Positions 57,395 to 64,000 of a stretch of 64,000 nt of DNA are shown piece by piece. A program made the position numbers and the translations under genes. This stretch comes from Burkholderiaceae bacterium (GTDB lineage: Bacteria > Pseudomonadota > Gammaproteobacteria > Burkholderiales > Burkholderiaceae): assembly GCA_021166835.1 (NCBI GenBank), contig JAJPEN010000059.1:3250-67249 (forward strand), given 5' to 3'. Position 1 is the first letter of the stretch; each line of letters starts with the position of its first letter. The notes beneath the pieces are model-generated. The model was not told the DNA's origin. It worked only from the letters and a program-made list of their open reading frames with translations, and did no database searches.

Positions 57395-58954
57395 ATGCCG
57401 TTGCGCGACCTGATGCCCGACCTGAGGCCCGATTTCCAGGCGCTGCCCGCGCCCCTGCCGATGCGCCGCGCGTCGGTTTCGCGCGAACAGTGGCGGGCCG
57501 CTGCACTCGCCGTCGCCGCCGCGGGCGGGCGCCTCGTCGCGCTGTGGGGCAGCGACCGGAGGTGGGCGGGCGCGGGCTTCGCCGCGTGCGCGGCCTACGC
57601 GCTCGCCGACGGTCTCGCCTGGCTCGATCTCGCGCTCGATCGCGAGGCGCCGAGCGCGCCGGACGTCGGCGCGGTCTTTCCCAGCGCGGTGCGGATGCAG
57701 CGCGCGATGACCGATCTCGTCGGCATCGCGATAGCAGGCGCTTCCGATACGCGCCCGTGGCTCGACCACGGCCTGTGGCCCGGAGGGTTTCGGCCGCTAC
57801 GCGACGAGACGGTGCCGCGGGGCGACGGTCGCGACATTCCGGCGCCTTACGATTTCGTGCGCGTCGAAGGCCACGGCGTGCACGAGATCGCCGTCGGGCC
57901 GGTACACGCGGGCATCATCGAGCCGGGCCATTTCCGCTTCTCGGTGGTCGGCGAGAAGGTGCTGCGCCTCGAAGAGCGGCTCGGCTATACGCACAAGGGC
58001 ATCGAGCGGCGCTTCCGGGAGCTGGCGCCGCTCGATGCGCATCGGCTGGCCGGCCGCGTGGCCGCCGACACCACGGTGGCTTTCGCCTGGGCCTGGTGCA
58101 TGGCGCTCGAATCGGCCTGCGGCTGCGAGATTCCGCCGGCCGCGCGATGGCTGCGCGCGCTGATGCTCGAACGCGAGCGCGTGGCGAACCACCTCGGCGA
58201 CCTCGGCGCGCTCGGCAACGACGCCGGACTCGCCTTCGGACTCGCGCAGTTCTCGCGGCTGCGCGAGCAGTGGCTGCGGCTGTCGATGGACGTCTGGGGT
58301 CATCGCTTCATGATGGATGGCGTCGTTCCCGGCGGCGTGGCGCTGCGCCCCGATGCCGCGGCGCTCGGGCGCATCCGTGCGCAGTGCGACGCCGTCGGGC
58401 GCGAGGTCGCCGAACTGCGCGCGATCTACGACGAGCACGCCGGATTGCAGGACCGCTTCGTCGGCGCCGGCCGCGTGACGCCGCAACTGGCGGCGCAGCT
58501 CGGCCTCACCGGACTGGCCGGACGCGCGAGCGGCCAGGCGGCCGATCTGCGCTGCGACCAGCCGTGGTCGCCCTACGACGCGCTGGACGTTGCGACGAGC
58601 GCGCGTCGCGAAGGCGACGTCGCCGCGCGCGTGGCCGTGCGCTTCGACGAGATCTTCGAATCGCTGCGGCTGATCCGCGCACTGTGCGACGGGCTGCCGT
58701 CCGGACCCGAGCGCGCGCCGGTGCAGCTGCCGACGCACGATGCGGTCGGCGCGGGATGGGTCGAAGGCTGGCGCGGCGAGGTGTTCTTCGCGCTCGAGCT
58801 GGACGCCGACGCGCGCATCCGGCGCTGCCACTGCCACGACCCGTCGTGGCAGAACTGGCCGGTGCTCGAGCACGCGATCATCGGCAACATCGTTCCCGAC
58901 TTCCCGCTGATCAACAAGTCGTTCAACCTCTGCTATTCGGGACACGACCTCTGA
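57395..58954 (+). CDS. HyfG/HycE-like large subunit without NiFe-site cysteines
   Basis: A 519-residue fusion of a NuoC-like N-domain (about 1-115) and a NuoD/hydrogenase-large-subunit C-domain (EKVLRLEERLGYTHKGIERRF; LMLERERVANHLGDLGALGNDAG). The first NiFe motif (RxCGxC) is replaced by GRVAADTTVAF. The second (DPCxxC) is replaced by NLCYSG, keeping only Cys513. The protein ends HDL right after this motif, with no cleavable maturation tail. Catalytic H2 chemistry is therefore very unlikely; the assignment is an energy-converting-hydrogenase-related (Ehr) subunit. It begins 1 bp after the hyfF-like stop. Confidence 0.85.
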   Translation: MPLRDLMPDLRPDFQALPAPLPMRRASVSREQWRAAALAVAAAGGRLVALWGSDRRWAGAGFAACAAYALADGLAWLDLALDREAPSAPDVGAVFPSAVRMQRAMTDLVGIAIAGASDTRPWLDHGLWPGGFRPLRDETVPRGDGRDIPAPYDFVRVEGHGVHEIAVGPVHAGIIEPGHFRFSVVGEKVLRLEERLGYTHKGIERRFRELAPLDAHRLAGRVAADTTVAFAWAWCMALESACGCEIPPAARWLRALMLERERVANHLGDLGALGNDAGLAFGLAQFSRLREQWLRLSMDVWGHRFMMDGVVPGGVALRPDAAALGRIRAQCDAVGREVAELRAIYDEHAGLQDRFVGAGRVTPQLAAQLGLTGLAGRASGQAADLRCDQPWSPYDALDVATSARREGDVAARVAVRFDEIFESLRLIRALCDGLPSGPERAPVQLPTHDAVGAGWVEGWRGEVFFALELDADARIRRCHCHDPSWQNWPVLEHAIIGNIVPDFPLINKSFNLCYSGHDL

Positions 58955-59460
58955 TGTGGAGAATCGCCAGGCAGATCGCGCGCACCGGCATCGTCACCGA
59001 GCCGGCGCCGCAGGGCGACGAAGCGATGCACACGGCCGTCGAGCGCATCCACCGCGAGATCCTCGACATCCTCGGCGCCGCGCTGGCGATCCGCGCGGTC
59101 GACTCGGGCTCGTGCAACGGCTGCGAGCTGGAGATGCACGCGCTCGCCAACCCGTACTACAACATCGAGGGACTCGGCATCCGCTTCGTCGCGAGCCCGC
59201 GGCACGCCGACATGCTGCTCGTCACCGGACCGGTGTCGCGCCACATGGCGCTTGCGCTGCGCAGCACCTGGGAGGCGACGCCCGAGCCGAGGCTCGTCGT
59301 CGCCGTCGGCGATTGCGCCTGCGGCAGCGGCATCTTCGGCGAGAGCTACGCCACGCTCGGGCGAGTCTCGCGCGTGATCCCGGTCGACGTCGAGGTGCCG
59401 GGCTGCCCGCCGTCGCCGCTGGAGATCCTGCGCGGGATCCTCGCCGCGGTGCGGCGATGA
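58954..59460 (+). CDS. HyfI-like small subunit with [4Fe-4S] ligands (NuoB family)
   Basis: A 168-residue NuoB/HycG/HyfI-type subunit. It keeps the four cysteines of the N2-like cluster: SGSCNGCELE (C54, C57), VGDCACGSGIFG (C121 or C123) and VPGCPPSP (C151). Its ATG shares one base with the hyfG-like stop (TGATG). So an electron entry cluster remains while the NiFe site in the partner is gone. No ferredoxin-like (HyfA/HyfH) subunit is in the operon. Confidence 0.88.
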   Translation: MWRIARQIARTGIVTEPAPQGDEAMHTAVERIHREILDILGAALAIRAVDSGSCNGCELEMHALANPYYNIEGLGIRFVASPRHADMLLVTGPVSRHMALALRSTWEATPEPRLVVAVGDCACGSGIFGESYATLGRVSRVIPVDVEVPGCPPSPLEILRGILAAVRR

Positions 59461-59484
59461 ATTCTCGCCGTGCGGCAATGAGCC

Positions 59485-59498
59485 CCTTCACCCTTCAC
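59485..59498 (-). repeat. Two GTGAAGG heptamers at the end of the lactate-dehydrogenase-like gene
   Basis: On the minus strand GTGAAGG x2. The TGA stop of the FMN-dependent dehydrogenase (59497-59495) is the TGA of the first unit. Same family as at 3953 and 20124. Confidence 0.75.
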
Positions 59499-60649
59499 TT
59501 TTCGGGATACGTCCCCGGCACGAGGATGTTCCGGTCGACCTTCTTGATGTCGCGCAGCCCGCAGAAGCCCATCGTGATGTCCAGCTCCTTGCGCAGGATG
59601 TCGAGCGCGAGCGTGACGCCGGCCTCGCCCATCGCGCCCAGGCCGTAGAGGAAAGCGCGACCGACGTAGACGCCGCGCGCGCCCAGTGCGATCGCCTTCA
59701 GCACGTCCTGGCCGGAGCGGATGCCGCCGTCGAAGTGCACCTCGGTGCGCCCGCCCACCGCGTCGACGATCGCCGGCAGCGCGCGGATCGACGACAGCGC
59801 GCCGTCGAGCTGGCGACCGCCGTGGTTCGAGACGATGATCGCGTCGGCCCCGGTGGCGATTGCCGGCTCGACGTCCTCCGCGTCGAGGATGCCTTTCAGG
59901 ATCAGCTTGCCGCCCCAGCGGTCGCGGATCCACTTCACGTCGTCCCAGCACAGCGTGGGATCGAACTGCTGGTTGGTCCACGACGACAGCGCGCGCAGGT
60001 CGTCGACCCCCTGCGCATGGCCGGCGATGTTGCGGAAGGTGCGACGCTGCGTGCGTAGCATGTTCATGCACCAGCGCGGCTTCGTCGCCAGGTCGACCAG
60101 GTTGGCGACCGTCATCCGCGGCGGCGCGGTCAGGCCGTTGCGGATGTCCTTGTGCCGCTGCCCCATCACCTGCAGGTCGAGCGTGAGCACGAGCGCGCTG
60201 CAGCCGGCCGCCTTCGCGCGATCGATCAGCCGGCGGATGAACTCGCGATCGCGCATCACGTAGAGCTGGAACCAGAACGGCGCGTCGGTGTGCTCGGCCA
60301 CGTCCTCGATCGAGCAGATGCTCATCGTCGACAGCGTGAAAGGCACGCCGGCCTTCGCCGCGGCGCGCGCCGCGAGGATCTCGCCGTCGGCATGCTGCAT
60401 GCCGGTGAGTCCGGTGGGCGCCAGCGCGATCGGCATCGCCACCGGCTGGCCGATCATCGTGCTGACCAGCGAGCGCTTGTCGATGTCCACGGCGACGCGC
60501 TGGCGCAGCTTGATCTTCGTGAAGTCGCTCTCGTTCTCGCGGTAGGTCGTCTCGGTCCAGGCGCCCGAGTCGGCGTATTCGTAGAACATCCGCGGCACGC
60601 GGCGGCGGGCGAGCTGGCGAAGATCCTCGATGCAGGTGATGACGGGCAT
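59495..60649 (-). CDS. FMN-dependent L-lactate/alpha-hydroxyacid dehydrogenase (LldD family)
   Basis: A 384-residue flavoenzyme that oxidises L-lactate or a related 2-hydroxy acid. It has FYEYADSGAWTE near the N-terminus, the FMN-binding ALAPTGLTGMQHADGE and the active-site SNHGGRQLDG with catalytic His276. A GGIRSGQDVLKAIALGA phosphate-binding block follows. E. coli LldD has 396 residues. The substrate among lactate, glycolate and mandelate cannot be fixed by eye. It lies downstream of glpK with 153 bp between, and converges on the Hyf-like operon. Confidence 0.87.
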   Translation of the reverse strand: MPVITCIEDLRQLARRRVPRMFYEYADSGAWTETTYRENESDFTKIKLRQRVAVDIDKRSLVSTMIGQPVAMPIALAPTGLTGMQHADGEILAARAAAKAGVPFTLSTMSICSIEDVAEHTDAPFWFQLYVMRDREFIRRLIDRAKAAGCSALVLTLDLQVMGQRHKDIRNGLTAPPRMTVANLVDLATKPRWCMNMLRTQRRTFRNIAGHAQGVDDLRALSSWTNQQFDPTLCWDDVKWIRDRWGGKLILKGILDAEDVEPAIATGADAIIVSNHGGRQLDGALSSIRALPAIVDAVGGRTEVHFDGGIRSGQDVLKAIALGARGVYVGRAFLYGLGAMGEAGVTLALDILRKELDITMGFCGLRDIKKVDRNILVPGTYPEK

Positions 60650-60753
60650 GGCGGCGAGCGTGAGTGAGGGGGCGGCAGCGATTATGGATCAGCCGCCACG
60701 CTGCTCGAAAGCGCGTCGTGCGATGCGCAAGCGCCGACGCCGTCGGGTCAGCC

Positions 60754-60808
60754 GGCGCTCAGTTGGCGCTCAGTTGGCGCTCAGTCGGCGCTCAGTTGGC
60801 ACTCATTC
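60754..60808 (-). repeat. Five-unit 11-bp tandem repeat at the glpK stop codon
   Basis: Read on the minus strand the unit is AACTGAGCGCC. Five copies run from the glpK 3' end; the most degenerate copy contains the glpK TGA (60805-60803). TGA recurs every 11 bp, so all frames are stopped. The core ACTGAGCG matches the 10-bp array after pth. Confidence 0.88.
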
Positions 60809-62284
60809 GGCGGTGGCCTGGCGCACCGCGCGCTCCCAGTCGTTCATCATCGAGGCCGCGCGATCCCGACTCATCGTCGGCGAGAAGCTGCGTCCGATGC
60901 GCCACAGTCGCGCAAGCTCTCCGGTGTCGCGCCATACGCCGGTGGCCAGGCCGGCGAGATAGGCCGCGCCGAGCGCCGTCGTCTCGGTGATCGCCGGACG
61001 CACGACCGGAATGCCGAGCAGGTCCGACTGGAACTGCATCAGCAGGTCGTTCGCGGCGGCGCCGCCGTCCACGCGCAGTTCGGTGATCGGCGCGCCCGCG
61101 TCGCGGCCCATCGCGCCGAGCAGCGCCGCGCTCTGGAAGGCGATCGAATCGAGCGCCGCGCGTGCGACGTGCGCCACCGTCGTGCCGCGCGAAAGACCGG
61201 TGATGATCCCGCGCGCGTCGGGCTTCCAGTACGGCGCACCCAGCCCGGTGAAGGCCGGAACGAAGGTCACGCCGCCGGCGTCCGGCACCGAGGCGGCCAA
61301 TGCCTCGACGTCCGACGAACGCTCGATCGCACGCAACCCGTCGCGCAGCCATTGCACGACCGCGCCGCCGATGAAGACGCTGCCCTCGAGCGCATAGCGG
61401 CGCGTCGCGTCGGGTTGCGCCGCCGCCGTCGCGACCAGTCCGTTGCGCGACGGCTCGAAGCGCTCGCCGGTGTGCATCAGCAGGAAGCAGCCGGTGCCGT
61501 AGGTGTTCTTCGCCATTCCCGCGCGAAAGCACGCCTGCCCGAAGAGCGCTGCCTGCTGGTCGCCGGCGATGCCGGCGATCGGCCAGGCGCCGCCGATCGC
61601 GGCCGCGTCGCTCGTCCCGTACACATGGCTCGACCGATGTACTTCGGGCAGCATCGACCGCTCGATGCCGAAGGCATCGAGCAGCTCGTCGTCCCAGCAG
61701 CCGCGCCGGACGTCGTAGAGCATCGTGCGCGACGCGTTGCTGACGTCGGTGGCGTGCACGGCGCCGCCGGTGAGCTGCCAGACGAGCCAGCTGTCGACGG
61801 TGCCGAAGGCCAGCTCGCCGCGCTTCACCTGCTCGCGCGCGCCGGCCACCCGATCGAGCAGCCAGCGGATCTTGCTGGCGGAGAAATACGCGTCGACGAC
61901 CAGGCCGGTGCGCTGCGCGACCAGCGGCGCCAGCCCGCGCGCCCGCATCGCTTCGCAGATCGGCTCGGTGCGCCGGTCCTGCCAGACGATCGCGTTGTGG
62001 ATCGGCCGGCCGGTGGCGCGTTCCCAGACGATCGTCGTCTCGCGCTGGTTGGCGATCGCCACCGCGGCGACGGCGGCGGGATCGATCGACGCCGACGCGA
62101 GCGCCTCGCGCGCGGTGGCGAACTGCGTGTCGCGGATCTCGAAGGGATCGTGCTCGACCCAGCCCGGCTGCGGAAAGATCTGGCGGAACTCGCGCTGCGC
62201 GATCGAACGGATCGTGCCGGCTTCGTCGAAGACGATCGCCCGCGAGCTGGACGTGCCCTGGTCGAGCGCGAGAACACAGGACAT
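60803..62284 (-). CDS. glpK: Glycerol kinase
   Basis: GlpK makes glycerol 3-phosphate. It opens [20 protein letters not shown] (FGGY kinase phosphate-1 loop). It carries [37 protein letters not shown] and the C-terminal [25 protein letters not shown]. The 493-residue length is normal. The ATG at 62284 is preceded by nine G on the coding strand. No glpF or glpD lies nearby. Confidence 0.96.
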   Translation of the reverse strand: MSCVLALDQGTSSSRAIVFDEAGTIRSIAQREFRQIFPQPGWVEHDPFEIRDTQFATAREALASASIDPAAVAAVAIANQRETTIVWERATGRPIHNAIVWQDRRTEPICEAMRARGLAPLVAQRTGLVVDAYFSASKIRWLLDRVAGAREQVKRGELAFGTVDSWLVWQLTGGAVHATDVSNASRTMLYDVRRGCWDDELLDAFGIERSMLPEVHRSSHVYGTSDAAAIGGAWPIAGIAGDQQAALFGQACFRAGMAKNTYGTGCFLLMHTGERFEPSRNGLVATAAAQPDATRRYALEGSVFIGGAVVQWLRDGLRAIERSSDVEALAASVPDAGGVTFVPAFTGLGAPYWKPDARGIITGLSRGTTVAHVARAALDSIAFQSAALLGAMGRDAGAPITELRVDGGAAANDLLMQFQSDLLGIPVVRPAITETTALGAAYLAGLATGVWRDTGELARLWRIGRSFSPTMSRDRAASMMNDWERAVRQATAE

Positions 62285-62290
62285 CGGTTG

Positions 62291-62299
62291 CCCCCCCCC
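62291..62299 (-). promoter_or_regulatory. G9 homopolymer at the glpK ribosome-binding position
   Basis: On the coding strand nine consecutive G lie 6-14 bases before the glpK ATG, where the Shine-Dalgarno sequence should be. The tract could base-pair with the anti-SD region and is prone to slippage. Confidence 0.5.
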
Positions 62300-62370
62300 G
62301 GAGTGCCGATCACGCTATTCTGAATGGTTGTCGTCCCGCCAGCCGCATCCGGCGAAAGGAAGGCCGTCCG

Positions 62371-63789
62371 ATGAAACCCGACGAGGGCACGTCCCAGCTC
62401 GACTCGCTGTTCGCCGCCCAGCGCGAAGCGCATCGGCGCGCTCCCTTCCCCGACTGGCCGACGCGGCGCGATCGCCTGCAGCGGCTGCTCGCGCTCGTGC
62501 TCGACAACCAGCAGGCGATCGAGGACGCAATCGACGCCGACTTCGGCGGTCGCCCGCGCATGGAGACGCAGATCGCCGAGATCTTTCCGTCGGTGGCGGC
62601 GATCCGCACCGCGCTGCGCGCGGGCCGGCGCTGGATGAAACGGCGCCGCGCACCGGTGTCGAAATGGTTCCTGCCCGCGCGCGCCGAGATCGTGCCGCGT
62701 CCGCTCGGCGTCGTCGGCATCGTCGTGCCGTGGAACTACCCGCTGTTCCTCGCGGTCGGGCCGCTGGTCGACGTGCTCGCCGCCGGCAATCGGGCGATGA
62801 TCAAGCCGTCGGAGCACACGCCGGACTTCTCCACGCTCCTTGCGCGCCTGGTCGCCGAGCGCTTCGCGGCGGACGAAGTCGCCGTCGTGACGGGAGGCCC
62901 GGAAACCGGAGCCGCATTCACGGCCCTGCCCTTCGATCATCTGGTGTTCACCGGCTCGACCGCGGTCGGCCGCAAGGTGATGAGCGCGGCGGCCCAACAC
63001 CTGACGCCGGTCACGCTGGAACTCGGCGGCAAGTCGCCGGCCGTCGTCGCGCCCGGCTATCCGCTCGAACGCGCCGTCCCGCGCATCCTCGCCGGAAAGC
63101 TGCTGAATGCCGGCCAGACCTGCATCGCGCCCGACTACGCCTTCGTGCCGCGCGAGCGGCTCGAAGACTTCGTCGACGCGGTACGCGCGCGGGCGCGCGC
63201 GATGCATCCGGCGGGGCTCGCCGACCGCGACTACTGCAGCATCGTCGACGCGCGCCAGTATGCGCGCCTGCTGCGCTATCTCGACGAAGCGCGCGAGGCC
63301 GGCGTGCGACGGGTCGACCTCTTCGAGGGGTCCGATCGCGACGACCAGGCGCATCGCCTGGCGCCGGTCGTGCTCGTCGATCCGCCGGCGTCGCTCGCCG
63401 TGATGCGCGACGAGATCTTCGGACCGATCCTGCCGGTGCTGTCCTACAACCGGCTCGACGATGTGCTGGACTTCGTCGAGTCGATGCCGCGACCGCTCGC
63501 GCTGTACTGGTTCGACGACGACGCGCAGCGCGCGCGGCAGGCGATAGCGCGCACGCACGTGGGCGGCGCCTGCATCAACGACACGCTGATGCACGTCGCG
63601 CAGGAAGGCCTGCCCTTCGGCGGCATCGGCGCCTCCGGCATGGGCCACTATCACGGCCGCTGGGGCTTCGACTCGTTCAGCAAGCTCACGCCGGTGTTCC
63701 GGCAGTCGCGCTGGCATGCGATGAATCTGTTCGCCCCGCCGTATCGGCCGTTCGTGCGCACGATGCTTGGCTGGATGAAGCGGCTGTAG
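62371..63789 (+). CDS. Aldehyde dehydrogenase, coniferyl-aldehyde dehydrogenase type
   Basis: A 472-residue NAD(P)-dependent ALDH of the class-3/CalB group. It shows RPLGVVGIVVPWNYPLFLAV, LVFTGSTAVGRKVM, catalytic Glu217 in LELGGKSP and catalytic Cys251 in NAGQTCIAPDY. The C-terminal VGGACINDTLMHVAQEGLPF matches coniferyl aldehyde dehydrogenases. These oxidise aromatic or medium-chain aldehydes. It diverges from glpK across 86 bp. Confidence 0.88.
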   Translation: MKPDEGTSQLDSLFAAQREAHRRAPFPDWPTRRDRLQRLLALVLDNQQAIEDAIDADFGGRPRMETQIAEIFPSVAAIRTALRAGRRWMKRRRAPVSKWFLPARAEIVPRPLGVVGIVVPWNYPLFLAVGPLVDVLAAGNRAMIKPSEHTPDFSTLLARLVAERFAADEVAVVTGGPETGAAFTALPFDHLVFTGSTAVGRKVMSAAAQHLTPVTLELGGKSPAVVAPGYPLERAVPRILAGKLLNAGQTCIAPDYAFVPRERLEDFVDAVRARARAMHPAGLADRDYCSIVDARQYARLLRYLDEAREAGVRRVDLFEGSDRDDQAHRLAPVVLVDPPASLAVMRDEIFGPILPVLSYNRLDDVLDFVESMPRPLALYWFDDDAQRARQAIARTHVGGACINDTLMHVAQEGLPFGGIGASGMGHYHGRWGFDSFSKLTPVFRQSRWHAMNLFAPPYRPFVRTMLGWMKRL

Positions 63790-63866
63790 CGATCGGCAGG
63801 ACGCGTTCGGCGCAGCCTGCGAGGGTTTGCGATACTTCGCCCTCGCACCGCCCGCCCGAACCGCCG

Positions 63867-64000
63867 ATGCCCGAGAACCGCCTGCTGGCCGCCGTCGATC
63901 TCGGCTCGAACAGCTTCCGGCTGCTGATCGCCCGGGTGGAGGTTTCGCCGCAGGGCCCTCGCGTCGTCCCGATCGAGAGCCTGCGCGACGGCGTGCGGAT
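63867..64000 (+). CDS. Exopolyphosphatase / guanosine pentaphosphatase (Ppx/GppA), 5' end only
   Basis: Only 44 codons are inside the window. The start LLAAVDLGSNSFRLLIARVE is the ASKHA phosphate-1 loop (DLGSNSFRL) of Ppx/GppA enzymes, which degrade polyphosphate or pppGpp. The gene continues past the window edge. Confidence 0.85.
   Translation, partial: MPENRLLAAVDLGSNSFRLLIARVEVSPQGPRVVPIESLRDGVR

Noticed and set aside
57395..59460. Calling this pair a functional NiFe hydrogenase 4
   Set aside because: Both NiFe ligand motifs of the large subunit are missing and no maturation tail exists.

Overview
The window is about 64 kb of very GC-rich, gene-dense DNA from a Gram-negative bacterium. 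Gene content and order point to a betaproteobacterium, most likely Burkholderiales: mlaFED-mlaA, kdsD-kdsC-lptCAB-rpoN-hpf-ptsN-hprK-rapZ, mutY/mutM, lolB-ispE-tRNA-Gln-prs-rplY-pth, with an HPr kinase beside PtsN. This placement is an inference from synteny and protein similarity; no rRNA is present. No gene-free stretch exceeds 300 bases, and I see no IS element, prophage, CRISPR array or origin.

1-23000 is mostly envelope and housekeeping core. A minus-strand mla operon (phospholipid transport) diverges from Kdo synthesis and LPS export genes, rpoN, and a phosphotransferase/RapZ control cluster. MutY, a dynamin-like GTPase and MutM follow on the minus strand. Then come a TPR lipoprotein, LolB, IspE whose stop codon lies inside a tRNA-Gln gene, Prs, ribosomal protein L25, a drug-efflux MFS protein and Pth.

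23000-32700 is more mixed: a bacterial SET-domain methyltransferase, a small ribbon-helix-helix/coiled-coil gene pair, an orphan LeuD coupled to a cytosolic 5'-nucleotidase, YchF, a GFA-fold protein, a hotdog thioesterase and the giant helicase Lhr.

32700-52100 is an accessory envelope-stress region. A CzcCBA/Cus-type metal RND operon (with a DUF3240 gene) is followed by a convergent His-rich periplasmic protein. Next is a seven-gene co-oriented cluster (TetR, membrane fusion protein, fused ABC ATPase, two ABC permeases, outer-membrane factor, LpxR-like lipid A deacylase), related to E. coli CecR-YbhGFSR. It is followed by a gene for a TetR ligand-domain protein that lacks a DNA-binding domain, and by a convergent PHA synthase. 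The TetR promoter and the PHA synthase promoter share an 18-nt identical AT-rich sequence. At phaC this sequence sits inside a perfect 32-bp palindrome over the core promoter, which suggests one repressor controls exporter, lipid A deacylase and PHA synthase together.

52200-59460 is a six-gene membrane complex, HyfB-C-E-F-G-I-like. The large subunit has lost the NiFe ligand cysteines while the small subunit keeps its [4Fe-4S] cysteines. It therefore looks like an energy-converting-hydrogenase-related (Ehr) ion-pumping complex rather than a hydrogenase. The window ends with an FMN-dependent lactate dehydrogenase family enzyme, GlpK, a coniferyl-aldehyde-type dehydrogenase and the start of an exopolyphosphatase.

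A recurrent theme is short tandem repeats. Arrays at gene 3' ends have periods of 7, 10 or 11 bp, carry TGA in each unit and so place stops in all frames. Arrays inside genes have periods of 12 or 21 bp and keep frame.
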